From positions 1-30,047 of IMG/VR virus record IMGVR_UViG_3300032093_000596: 30,047 nt of DNA. The stretch is one strand, 5' to 3'. Within the stretch, counting starts at the first letter, position 1. Each line of letters begins with the position of its first letter. The position numbers and the translations under genes were made by a program. This document shows positions 19,575 to 26,300 of the stretch, in pieces. The notes under the pieces are model-generated. The model had not been told where the DNA came from. It saw only the letters and a list, made by a program, of their open reading frames with translations, and made no database searches. The stretch is from a virus.

Positions 19575-19739
19575 ATGCCTAGAGGACAACTTACAAAGGA
19601 GACCATAAAATGTGAGGTCCTCAAAATCAAAAGAGACTTGGATAATGAGTGGATGAATAAACCTTGCCATGATCCCAAGTATCTTGCTCACGAGTATCTC
19701 AATAAGGTCCTGGACAAGATAGAGGAATATAGGGCTTGA
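19575..19739 (+). CDS. Small protein of unknown function
   Basis: A 54-residue helical, charged protein (MPRGQLTKETIKCEVLKIKR...) ending KVLDKIEEYRA. Its ATG is just past the terminator T-run. Similar short helical proteins appear in cyanophages upstream of psbA, but the role is unknown. Confidence 0.62.
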   Translation: MPRGQLTKETIKCEVLKIKRDLDNEWMNKPCHDPKYLAHEYLNKVLDKIEEYRA

Positions 19740-19761
19740 CGCCACTCCAAAACCGTAGTAT

Positions 19762-19769
19762 GATAAATA
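19762..19769 (+). promoter_or_regulatory. Late promoter of psbA
   Basis: GATAAATA matches the T4-type late promoter seen across this window. Initiation near 19775 would produce a structured psbA leader of about 160 bases. Confidence 0.55.
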
Positions 19770-19817
19770 CATCAACAACGTTACGGAATGTAACTTTCCG
19801 AAACAAGTTGTAACACT

Positions 19818-19929
19818 CCTGCCGCTTGACCGAGACTAGGCAGGGTTACCAATCCGTCTCTCATATCCCCGCTAAGGGTGCGGGGAGCATAGTATCTCCA
19901 CCATTTCCCTGATGGTCTTACTATCTTTT
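19818..19929 (+). ncRNA. Structured psbA leader RNA with a predicted pseudoknot
   Basis: CCTGCC (19818-19823) pairs with GGCAGG (19839-19844). The loop segment GAGAC (19832-19836) pairs with GTCTC (19856-19860) downstream, giving an H-type pseudoknot. A hairpin CCCCGC/GCGGGG (19867-19885) follows. Then ATAGTA (19889-19894) pairs with TACTAT (19919-19924) around an inner ACCAT/ATGGT helix, directly followed by CTTTTT just upstream of the psbA ATG. The last element looks like a terminator, so the leader could act by attenuation. It may be related to the PhotoRC RNA motifs described upstream of psbA in marine phages; I cannot confirm the match. Confidence 0.55.
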
Positions 19930-19936
19930 TAAAAAA

Positions 19937-21274
19937 ATGGCTGCTTCTATTGCACAACAACGACAATCGAATACTTGGGAACAATTCTGCAACTGGGTCA
20001 CCTCAACCGATAATCGTCTTTATGTCGGTTGGTTCGGAGTCCTGATGATTCCTTGCCTGCTTGCTGCTACGACTTGTTTCATCATCGCCTTCATCGGTGC
20101 TCCCCCTGTGGACATTGATGGAATCCGTGAACCCGTTGCTGGTTCACTCATGTACGGAAACAACATCATCTCTGGTGCTGTTATTCCTTCGTCCAATGCT
20201 ATTGGACTGCACTTTTACCCCATCTGGGAAGCTTCTTCCCTAGATGAGTGGCTATATAATGGAGGACCTTTCCAACTGGTCGTCTTCCACTTTCTGATCG
20301 GCATCTATGCTTACATGGGACGCGAATGGGAACTTTCTTACCGACTCGGTATGCGTCCTTGGATTTGTGTTGCCTACTCTGCACCCGTTGCTGCTGCTAG
20401 CGCAGTGTTCCTGGTCTATCCCTTCGGTCAAGGATCCTTCTCTGATGCGATGCCTCTGGGGATTTCAGGCACTTTCAACTACATGCTTGTTTTCCAGGCA
20501 GAACACAACATTCTTATGCATCCTTTCCACATGCTGGGAGTTGCTGGGGTCTTCGGTGGTTCTCTTTTCTCTGCTATGCATGGATCTCTTGTCACCTCTT
20601 CTCTTGTCCGCGAGACGACAGAGAATGAGTCACAGAACTATGGATACAAGTTCGGACAAGAAGAAGAGACCTACAACATTGTAGCCGCTCACGGTTATTT
20701 CGGTCGCCTTATTTTTCAATATGCTTCCTTTAATAACTCCCGTTCGCTGCACTTCTTCCTTGCTGCCTGGCCTGTTGTAGGCATCTGGTTCACCGCTCTT
20801 GGTGTTTCCACGATGGCTTTCAACCTCAACGGCTTTAATTTCAACCAGTCTATTGTTGATAGTCAAGGAAAAGTTATTAACACTTGGGCTGATGTTCTCA
20901 ACCGTGCTGGACTGGGCATGGAGGTAATGCACGAAAGGAACGCTAGACTTGTTGGTGTTCTTGCCTAGTAATAGGCATTAGTAAAATCGGGTTAAACGGG
21001 GAAACTCTCTATGAGACAATCCCGTACCAAGTCAGAAAGGGTTTAAGTTTTCTGAAAGGTCTAACGACTAGGTAGTGAGTCCCAACAATAATCTACCCAC
21101 GAATGCCCGACTCCTTAATAAACATAAGGATGAAGAGATAGTCTGAACTTACTGGCGACAGTAAGAAGTAGAGGATAAAGAACCACTACGATAACACAAT
21201 TGCACAACTTCCCACTTGACCTTGCTGCCGCAGAAGCAACTCCTGTTGCTCTAACTGCTCCCGCAATCGGTTGA
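19937..21274 (+). CDS. psbA: Photosystem II D1 protein, gene interrupted by a group I intron
   Basis: Exon 1 is 19937-20944 (336 codons) and exon 2 is 21203-21274 ([19 protein letters not shown]... then stop), giving a 359-residue D1. D1 binds the PSII reaction-centre chlorophylls, QB and the Mn4CaO5 cluster. Residue numbers are canonical: His332 and Glu333 (MHERNA) lie in exon 1; His337, Asp342 and the mature C-terminus Ala344 lie in exon 2. Without splicing, translation would continue RLVGVLA and stop at 20968. The gene is more GC-rich than its neighbours. A structured leader precedes it and a strong terminator follows. It replaces damaged host D1 so that light energy is available until lysis. 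Confidence 0.97.
20945..21202 (+). mobile_element. Group I intron in psbA, no internal reading frame
   Basis: 258 nt between exon ends ...GCT and CAC... and ending in G, as group I introns do. P1 is clear: the exon end GAACGCT (20938-20944) pairs with the guide GGTGTTC (20954-20960), with U-G at the splice site. P2 is TGCCTA-GTAA-TAGGCA (20962-20977). The middle has GTTAAACGGGGAAA and ACAATCCCGTACCAAG, typical of the P3-P4 core, and GAGATAGTCTGAAC near 21137 resembles the P7 3' strand. An intron in psbA accompanied by a nearby endonuclease gene is known in cyanophage S-PM2. Confidence 0.92.
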
Positions 21275-21281
21275 TAAAACG

Positions 21282-21308
21282 AGAGACCCTTTACGGGTCT
21301 CTTTTTTT
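21282..21308 (+). terminator. Rho-independent terminator of psbA
   Basis: AGAGACCC (21282-21289) and GGGTCTCT (21295-21302) form an 8-bp stem with a 5-base loop and a long T-run. Confidence 0.95.
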
Positions 21309-21319
21309 ATGGTATAATG

Positions 21320-21327
21320 TATAAATA
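21320..21327 (+). promoter_or_regulatory. Late promoter for the endonuclease pair
   Basis: TATAAATA is an exact T4 late promoter 27 bases before the ATG at 21354. TATAAT (21313-21318) sits just upstream. Confidence 0.7.
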
Positions 21328-21353
21328 GTTATGGAAAGTTATGAGCAACCTTT

Positions 21354-21941
21354 ATGGATTTGCACCAACTAGTAATATCTGAATGTGATAGAAGAGGATT
21401 GGAACTAATTCATCTTCCCGAAAAACTTGTTCGTCGTTCTGCTGATGTGATTGTAAGTTGTCCCTGCACAGGTCAACGAAATATGAGTATAAGAAACTTT
21501 ATTGTTACTTATGAAAAAGGTGGAGAAGCATTCTGTTGTAAGAGGAAATCAAAAGTTGGAAAAAATAATCCTGCATTTGGAAAACCAACTTGGAATGCTG
21601 GAACTGTTGGTGTATCAAAGAGTTATGGATTTTTTGGTTTTAAGGAAGAATGGGCAGACAGAGAAGATTACCTTTATTTTATAGAAACAATCTATGGAAC
21701 TTATAAGATAGGTAGGTCTTTTCACGGAATAAAATATAGGTTCACAGAAACTGTAAAAGAACTTGGTGAATGGAAAGCATCTCATAAGGAGGTATTTGAT
21801 TGTGAAAGATATATCCTAGATACATACAAACATCATCAAAATAAAATTGATGGTATAATAGGTGGTTCAGAGCATTTTGTAAAAGAACTACCGATACAAG
21901 AAGTTATAGATTACGCAAATCTGAAATTAAAAACTAATTGA
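21354..21941 (+). CDS. GIY-YIG/T5orf172-like free-standing endonuclease
   Basis: A 195-residue protein between psbA and psbD. The first 60 residues include CPCTGQRN and CCKRKS cysteines, possibly a zinc element. SKVGKNNPAFGKPTWN (67-81) resembles the NUMOD3 DNA-binding motif of homing endonucleases. YLYFIET (106-112), YKIGRS (117-122), an Arg nearby and Glu151 in FDCERYILDTYKH fit the Y...KIG...R...E layout of the GIY-YIG-related T5orf172 fold. It probably cuts psbA or psbD of phages lacking the insert. It overlaps no photosystem gene but has its own late promoter. The exact family needs profile comparison. Confidence 0.75.
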   Translation: MDLHQLVISECDRRGLELIHLPEKLVRRSADVIVSCPCTGQRNMSIRNFIVTYEKGGEAFCCKRKSKVGKNNPAFGKPTWNAGTVGVSKSYGFFGFKEEWADREDYLYFIETIYGTYKIGRSFHGIKYRFTETVKELGEWKASHKEVFDCERYILDTYKHHQNKIDGIIGGSEHFVKELPIQEVIDYANLKLKTN

Positions 21942-21943
21942 TT

Positions 21944-22450
21944 ATGAAAGAAGAATGGAAAAACATTGTAGTTGATGGAAAAGTTTATGAAGGATATTCT
22001 GTATCAAATTATGGGAATATAGTTACTCATAAAAAACAATGTGGAGGAAATATTGGTTGGATTTTTGACCCCAATTTTAGAAAGATTAAAAAAGCAAGAA
22101 AACAAAATAGGGGAATGAGTATATCTTTGACTTTTCCGAAAGGTTTTTTTGATTATGAATATAGATTAACTGCATCCAGTAAAAATAGCATTACAAGAGA
22201 TAGAAGAGTTCATCAATTGGTAATGGAAACTTTTTGTCCCATTGATGAAAATCCGCCAGTTCCAATTGAAGAATGGGAAAGAACTCCTGAAAGTATAAAA
22301 CAAATAGTAAGAGAGTGTATCTATATAAACCATAAAGACCACGACTTTACGAATAATAGATTGGATAATCTGGAATATGTTACTCCAAGACAAAACACTA
22401 GAAAAGCAGTTGAGCATTATGGAAAGCATCATTGGTGCTATAAGAACTAA
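21944..22450 (+). CDS. NUMOD4-HNH homing-type endonuclease
   Basis: A 168-residue protein. EEWKNIVVDGKVYEGYSVSN (3-22) with YGNI is a NUMOD4 domain, found at the start of many homing endonucleases. The HNH part is VHQLVMETFCP (89-99), then INHKDHDFTNNRLDNLEYVT (128-147) and NTRKAVEHYGKHHW. The ATG at 21944 is two bases past the stop of the previous endonuclease gene, so the two are probably co-translated. Located just before psbD. One of these two genes is likely the counterpart of the free-standing endonuclease reported beside the psbA intron of S-PM2. Confidence 0.85.
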   Translation: MKEEWKNIVVDGKVYEGYSVSNYGNIVTHKKQCGGNIGWIFDPNFRKIKKARKQNRGMSISLTFPKGFFDYEYRLTASSKNSITRDRRVHQLVMETFCPIDENPPVPIEEWERTPESIKQIVRECIYINHKDHDFTNNRLDNLEYVTPRQNTRKAVEHYGKHHWCYKN

Positions 22451-22482
22451 TACTCATTGACTTCTTTTGTAAACTAATGTAA

Positions 22483-22490
22483 ACTAAATA
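22483..22490 (+). promoter_or_regulatory. Late promoter of psbD
   Basis: ACTAAATA, 20 bases before the psbD ATG, preceded by a 10-base direct repeat (GTAAACTAAT, GTAAACTAAA). A transcript starting near 22496 keeps the GGGAGG ribosome site. Confidence 0.55.
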
Positions 22491-22510
22491 TGAGAAATAC
22501 ATGGGAGGTT

Positions 22511-23572
22511 ATGACTTCTTCAACACTTTCACAACCAATTCAACAACGAGGATGGTTCGATGTCTTGGATGACTGGCTTAAACGAGATCGCTTTGTATTT
22601 GTGGGTTGGTCTGGATTACTACTTTTTCCCACTGCTTATCTTGCCCTTGGTGGCTGGCTTACTGGCACAACGTTTGTTACGAGTTGGTACACCCACGGGT
22701 TGGCGTCTAGTTACCTTGAGGGGGCTAATTTCCTTACGGCTGCTGTGTCAACGCCTGCAGATTCTATGGGTCATTCTCTTCTTCTACTTTGGGGTCCTGA
22801 GTCTCAAGGGGATTTCATCAGGTGGTGCCAACTTGGGGGACTCTGGACTTTTGTGGCGCTCCACGGGGCTTTCAGCCTAATTGGATTCATGCTTCGCCAG
22901 TTTGAGATTGCCCGTCTTGTAGGCATCCGTCCTTACAACGCAATTGCATTCTCTGGTCCTATTGCAGTATTCGTTTCTGTGTTCCTGATGTATCCTCTGG
23001 GTCAATCCAGTTGGTTCTTCGCCCCTTCCTTTGGGGTTGCTGCCATCTTCAGGTTCCTGCTCTTCCTACAAGGTTTCCACAACTGGACCCTTAACCCCTT
23101 CCATATGATGGGAGTTGCTGGTATACTGGGTGGAGCACTGCTCTGTGCGATTCATGGAGCAACTGTAGAAAACACGCTGTATGAAGATGGAGACCAAGCA
23201 AACACATTTAAAGGATTTGAACCAACTCAAGAAGAGGAAACCTATTCAATGGTTACTGCAAACCGATTCTGGTCGCAGATTTTTGGTATTGCTTTCAGTA
23301 ATAAGCGTTGGTTGCATTTCTTTATGCTTTTCGTCCCTGTTATGGGTCTTTGGACTTCCAGTATCGGTATCATCGGTCTTGCTCTTAATCTGCGTGCTTA
23401 CGACTTTGTAAGTCAGGAAATCAGAGCAGCAGAAGATCCGGAATTTGAGACATTTTACACAAAAAATATACTTCTTAATGAAGGTCTTCGTGCTTGGATG
23501 GCACCAGTAGACCAACCTCACGAGCAATTTGTATTTCCAGAAGAAGTTTTACCTCGCGGAAATGCATTATAA
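22511..23572 (+). CDS. psbD: Photosystem II D2 protein
   Basis: A 353-residue D2. It starts [25 protein letters not shown]; the [19 protein letters not shown] start is diagnostic. Later come [51 protein letters not shown] (the PSII chlorophyll/iron ligand region) and a C-terminal [11 protein letters not shown]2 pairs with D1 in the PSII core and binds QA. The start is set at 22511, with GGGAGG seven bases upstream; an ATG 21 bases earlier is less likely. Together with psbA it maintains the reaction centre. Endonuclease genes flank it on both sides. Confidence 0.97.
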   Translation: MTSSTLSQPIQQRGWFDVLDDWLKRDRFVFVGWSGLLLFPTAYLALGGWLTGTTFVTSWYTHGLASSYLEGANFLTAAVSTPADSMGHSLLLLWGPESQGDFIRWCQLGGLWTFVALHGAFSLIGFMLRQFEIARLVGIRPYNAIAFSGPIAVFVSVFLMYPLGQSSWFFAPSFGVAAIFRFLLFLQGFHNWTLNPFHMMGVAGILGGALLCAIHGATVENTLYEDGDQANTFKGFEPTQEEETYSMVTANRFWSQIFGIAFSNKRWLHFFMLFVPVMGLWTSSIGIIGLALNLRAYDFVSQEIRAAEDPEFETFYTKNILLNEGLRAWMAPVDQPHEQFVFPEEVLPRGNAL

Positions 23573-23601
23573 TATAAATAATTCTATCGTGTGGTAGAAT
23601 T
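23573..23601 (+). promoter_or_regulatory. Late promoter inside a hairpin before an endonuclease gene
   Basis: TATAAATA (23573-23580) is an exact late promoter. AATTCTA (23580-23586) pairs perfectly with TAGAATT (23595-23601), which abuts the ATG at 23602. Late initiation near 23586 would remove the 5' arm and free the start region. Confidence 0.65.
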
Positions 23602-24048
23602 ATGGAAAAGATAGGAATGCTTACTGTTCTTGATGAATGGTCTGATAAACTTCACAGATATTGTAAAGTTCAATGTGATTGTGGAACTATAAAAACAGTT
23701 CGTAGATCATCTATGAAACCTGGACAAACAGTATCTTGTGGATGTTATGCCAAATCACTTCGTAAGACAGGACAAGATCCAAGATCACCTATGTGGTCTC
23801 GAGCAAAATATAGAGCAAAGCAAAAGGGTCTGGATTTTAATATCACAAAAGAAGATATTGTTATTCCAGACACCTGCCCTTTGTTAGGCACTCCTATGGA
23901 ATCACCATCATTAGATCGTATTGATTCTTCCAAAGGATATATCAAAGGTAATGTGTGGGTAATCAGCAACAGAGCCAATACTCTTAAAAATGATGCAACT
24001 CTAACAGAACTTAAAACTTTAGTGGAGAATCTACAGAGGTTAAAATAA
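23602..24048 (+). CDS. HNH-like homing endonuclease downstream of psbD
   Basis: A 148-residue protein. An N-terminal part with CKVQCDCG (21-28) and SCGCYAK (45-51) cysteines is followed by PDTCPLLGTPM (89-99), SPSLDRIDSSKGYIKGNVWVI (101-121) and SNRANTLKNDATLTEL. The CPLLG...SLDRID...NVWVIS..AN layout is common in small phage endonucleases of the HNH group, where the Asp and Asn residues serve at the metal site. It lies 29 bases after psbD with its own late promoter and hairpin, typical of an inserted mobile gene. Confidence 0.82.
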   Translation: MEKIGMLTVLDEWSDKLHRYCKVQCDCGTIKTVRRSSMKPGQTVSCGCYAKSLRKTGQDPRSPMWSRAKYRAKQKGLDFNITKEDIVIPDTCPLLGTPMESPSLDRIDSSKGYIKGNVWVISNRANTLKNDATLTELKTLVENLQRLK

Positions 24049-24078
24049 ATACAAGGAGTTCTCTGAACTCCTTTTTTT
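24044..24078 (+). terminator. Terminator with an overlapping late promoter
   Basis: AAGGAGTT (24053-24060) and AACTCCTT (24066-24073) form an 8-bp stem followed by a T-run. AATAAATA (24044-24051) lies directly upstream, so a late transcript starting near 24057 would lack most of the 5' arm and escape termination. Confidence 0.8.
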
Positions 24079-24201
24079 ATGCTTCTTATTCTCATACTAT
24101 TCCAACTCTTTGGAATCTTTATGTTTCTAATGTCAATGACAGACCACTATCACTACCCTAACAATCATGAAAAACCTAACACTTTCAGAAGACCAAATTA
24201 A
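24079..24201 (+). CDS. Tiny membrane protein
   Basis: A 40-residue protein (MLLILILFQLFGIFMF...) with one hydrophobic segment followed by a His/Asn/Pro-rich tail. The ATG follows the terminator T-run directly; a late start inside the terminator would express it. Confidence 0.55.
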   Translation: MLLILILFQLFGIFMFLMSMTDHYHYPNNHEKPNTFRRPN

Positions 24202-24328
24202 ACTTTTGGCAGATGCTCTTTGGATGCGTCAGAGATGTTTCATTGCTGGTGACAAAAGATTTAAAGAGTATGGTACAATGTTAGATGAACTCCTTGAAGG
24301 AATGAATTATACTCCTGGTAGATTTTAA
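24167..24328 (+). CDS. Small protein of unknown function
   Basis: A 53-residue protein (MKNLTLSEDQIKLLADALWM...) with helical, charged sequence. Overlaps the previous gene by 35 bases in another frame. Its TAA shares a base with the next ATG. Unknown function. Confidence 0.6.
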   Translation: MKNLTLSEDQIKLLADALWMRQRCFIAGDKRFKEYGTMLDELLEGMNYTPGRF

Positions 24329-24456
24329 TGATTACTTCAGAAACATCATATAAACTTTCTGAAATCATCAGAGACACTTGGCCTAACCTTTACAGACCGC
24401 CAGTAAGGAATTATAATAAATCAAAAGAACAAAAAAAGAATGTATATGATTATTGA
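24328..24456 (+). CDS. Tiny basic protein
   Basis: A 42-residue protein (MITSETSYKLSEIIRDTWPN...) ending NKSKEQKKNVYDY. It overlaps the upstream stop by one base and the next gene by 17 bases. No family recognised. Confidence 0.5.
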   Translation: MITSETSYKLSEIIRDTWPNLYRPPVRNYNKSKEQKKNVYDY

Positions 24457-24733
24457 TTATTGGGTGGTGACGGATAAAATCACTGGTAAAGTCATTGCTC
24501 ATTGTGGAAGTGAAGGAGATGCAATAATGCTCTTTGAGTTACAACCAGATAGAAGAACTTATAGAAAACAAAAGTTCATTATGGACCAGGTGATTACAGT
24601 AAAATCAACAACAGATAAACAACTTCCTGGACAACAAGGACTACCTGCAGCAAAAGAAGAACTACCTCATATAGAACTTCAGCAACAAGTGTGGTTGCCC
24701 GAAGGTCAAGGAATTCCAGTTAACGCTAAATAA
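24440..24733 (+). CDS. Conserved cyanophage protein of unknown function
   Basis: A 97-residue protein (MYMIIDYWVVTDKITGKVIA...). The first 50 residues, with IDYWVV, GDAIMLFELQPDRRTYRKQKF, look like a small folded domain familiar from T4-like cyanophages. The C-terminus is proline/glutamine-rich. A start at the second ATG (24446) is also possible. Unknown function. Confidence 0.7.
   Translation: MYMIIDYWVVTDKITGKVIAHCGSEGDAIMLFELQPDRRTYRKQKFIMDQVITVKSTTDKQLPGQQGLPAAKEELPHIELQQQVWLPEGQGIPVNAK
24725..24732 (+). promoter_or_regulatory. Late-promoter-like motif before glutaredoxin
   Basis: GCTAAATA overlaps the previous stop codon and lies 22 bases before the glutaredoxin ATG. Confidence 0.4.
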
Positions 24734-24754
24734 CTTTCAGTTTTATAAAGAATT

Positions 24755-24991
24755 ATGAAGTTTACAGTTTATTCAAAAGATGGTTGTCCATATTGCACAA
24801 AAGTCCAACAGGTGCTAGAGTTGGCAGAACTACAGTATGTAGTCTATAAACTTGGAGTAGATTTCAATCGTAATGAATTCTACGCAGAATTTGGGGAGGG
24901 TTCTACTTTTCCTCAAGTGATTGTAAATGACCAACACATTGGTGGGTGTACAGATACAGTTCAATATTTAAAGGAGCAAAATCTAGTTTAA
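24755..24991 (+). CDS. nrdC: Glutaredoxin
   Basis: A 78-residue glutaredoxin. The active site CPYC is at residues 11-14 after the first beta strand, with the cis-proline in TFPQVIVNDQHIGGCTD. It reduces disulphides with glutathione; in T4-like phages such proteins donate electrons to ribonucleotide reductase. It may also recycle the Prx5-type peroxiredoxin encoded at 18989. The next ATG overlaps its TAA. Confidence 0.92.
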   Translation: MKFTVYSKDGCPYCTKVQQVLELAELQYVVYKLGVDFNRNEFYAEFGEGSTFPQVIVNDQHIGGCTDTVQYLKEQNLV

Positions 24992-25350
24992 TGGATAATA
25001 ATCTGCATGAAGTTTGCAATGACGTAGAAAAAGCAATTGACTATGCTTTCAATGGTCAATTTGTTTTAGGATTTTATGATTATTTGAAAGTTCGTGGGAC
25101 AAAAAGAGTTGAAGTTGAAGAGTTTATTGAAAGTAACACAGCACATGAGTTGAGTAATCTTGTAATGGATCTTGATGATTATCTTGAGGGGGGATCGGAT
25201 GAAATTCATAAACAACTTCGAGAGGGATATGGTCATATTCCAAAACCACAAGCAAGAAAAATAAGAAATTACCTACATGGTATTCTTGAGGATGCCTGGA
25301 GATATAGTCATGACAAAAGGCCAGGAAGGAGAAAGAAGAAAACTAAATAA
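24991..25350 (+). CDS. Conserved small phage protein, unknown function
   Basis: A 119-residue protein (MDNNLHEVCNDVEKAIDYAF...) with an acidic, helical N-terminal part and a strongly basic end (RPGRRKKKTK), suggesting contact with nucleic acid. It starts on the stop of the glutaredoxin gene and contains the start of the next gene in its last 40 bases. No family recognised. Confidence 0.7.
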   Translation: MDNNLHEVCNDVEKAIDYAFNGQFVLGFYDYLKVRGTKRVEVEEFIESNTAHELSNLVMDLDDYLEGGSDEIHKQLREGYGHIPKPQARKIRNYLHGILEDAWRYSHDKRPGRRKKKTK

Positions 25351-25516
25351 GTCAGAACCCCAAATTAACAGGGGTGTTGAGTTATTGCTACGCAATAGGA
25401 GGAAGAAATCAGAAAAACCAAAAACTTTTAAAATGAAGTTTGGTAAAATGATTTCTCTCTTCCGCAGAGAGTTTCATTTTTTTATAGAATTTCATTTTGA
25501 TATCAAGAAAAAATAA
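25310..25516 (+). CDS. Small basic protein, conserved in cyanophages
   Basis: A 68-residue protein, very rich in Lys and Arg (LNKSEPQINRGVELLLRNRR, KTFKMKFGKMISLFRREF). The frame is open upstream but the ATG at 25310 starts the conserved-looking part. It overlaps the upstream gene by 41 bases. Possibly binds nucleic acid or membranes; unknown. Confidence 0.62.
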   Translation: MTKGQEGERRKLNKSEPQINRGVELLLRNRRKKSEKPKTFKMKFGKMISLFRREFHFFIEFHFDIKKK

Positions 25517-25534
25517 ACTCTCTGGAGAAGAAAA

Positions 25535-25771
25535 ATGGAAACAGCATATGTAATAACATTTGTCACGATGTTCACATTGCTCTTTTTTATGGTAGGAGGT
25601 ATAATAGGTTGGTTAACCTATAGATATTTGTTAGAATCAAAACCTCCATATTTGCATCCAGAGTTCTTCGATGAAAATGGGCAAATAATACCTGACGAAA
25701 TAGTATCTGTACGATTTGAAAACGATTACGATTATGACTACGACGACGAAGACGAAGAGGAGTCAAGATAA
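25535..25771 (+). CDS. Single-pass membrane protein with an acidic tail
   Basis: A 78-residue protein: METAYVITFVTMFTLLFF... hydrophobic segment (residues 5-30), then LHPEFFDENGQIIPDEIVSVRFEND and a tail of alternating Asp/Tyr/Glu. TGGAGAAG precedes the ATG. The HPE.FDENG..IPDEIV pattern is familiar from cyanophage hypothetical proteins. Unknown function. Confidence 0.7.
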   Translation: METAYVITFVTMFTLLFFMVGGIIGWLTYRYLLESKPPYLHPEFFDENGQIIPDEIVSVRFENDYDYDYDDEDEEESR

Positions 25772-26300
25772 TATCGAGACTCTTCCAACAAATCCTTTTA
25801 TATTTGAAGTATTAGAACTCGCATCAAAGCAAAAATCTAATGCAAAGAAAGTTGAAGTTCTTAAAACATACGAACATGACTCATTAAAATCCATTTTTAT
25901 TTGGAACTTTGATGATTCCGTAATTTCTCTTCTTCCTGAAGGCGAAGTGCCATATGCAAATGCTGAAGAACAGTCTGTATATTCAGGTACTCTTTCCGAA
26001 AATCTAAAAAGAGAATCTTTGGGAGGAGAATCTGCAACTGGTCAAGACCTTGATGGTAGAGGAAAAACATCTCTTCGCAGAGAGTATCAAAATCTTTACC
26101 ATTACCTAAAGGGTGGAAATGATTCTTTGACAACAATTCGCAGAGAAATGATGTTTATAAACCTACTTCAGGGTCTTCATCCAAAAGAAGCAGAAGTATT
26201 AATCCTTACAAAAGATAAAAATCTTACCAGTAAATATAAGATATCTTTTGAAAATGTTAAAGAAGCATACCCCGATATTCAATGGGGTGGTCGTTCATGA
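25734..26300 (+). CDS. Conserved T4-like phage protein (possibly DUF6433)
   Basis: A 188-residue protein from the ATG at 25734. The start is uncertain: the first 15 codons lie over the Asp/Tyr-coding end of the upstream gene and read as threonine/lysine repeats, while NPFIFEVLELASKQKSNAKKVEVL after that looks like the conserved start of the family. The middle has a Gly/Ser-rich linker (SLGGESATGQDL), then a helical C-terminal part (NLYHYLKGGNDSLTTIRREMMF, LHPKEAEVLILTKDK). Members occur widely in T4-like phages without a known role. Confidence 0.68.
   Translation: MTTTTKTKRSQDNIETLPTNPFIFEVLELASKQKSNAKKVEVLKTYEHDSLKSIFIWNFDDSVISLLPEGEVPYANAEEQSVYSGTLSENLKRESLGGESATGQDLDGRGKTSLRREYQNLYHYLKGGNDSLTTIRREMMFINLLQGLHPKEAEVLILTKDKNLTSKYKISFENVKEAYPDIQWGGRS

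Noticed and set aside
20061-20684. Extra frames within psbA on both strands
   Set aside because: psbA is GC-richer and leaves long shadow frames; the D1 frame explains the sequence.
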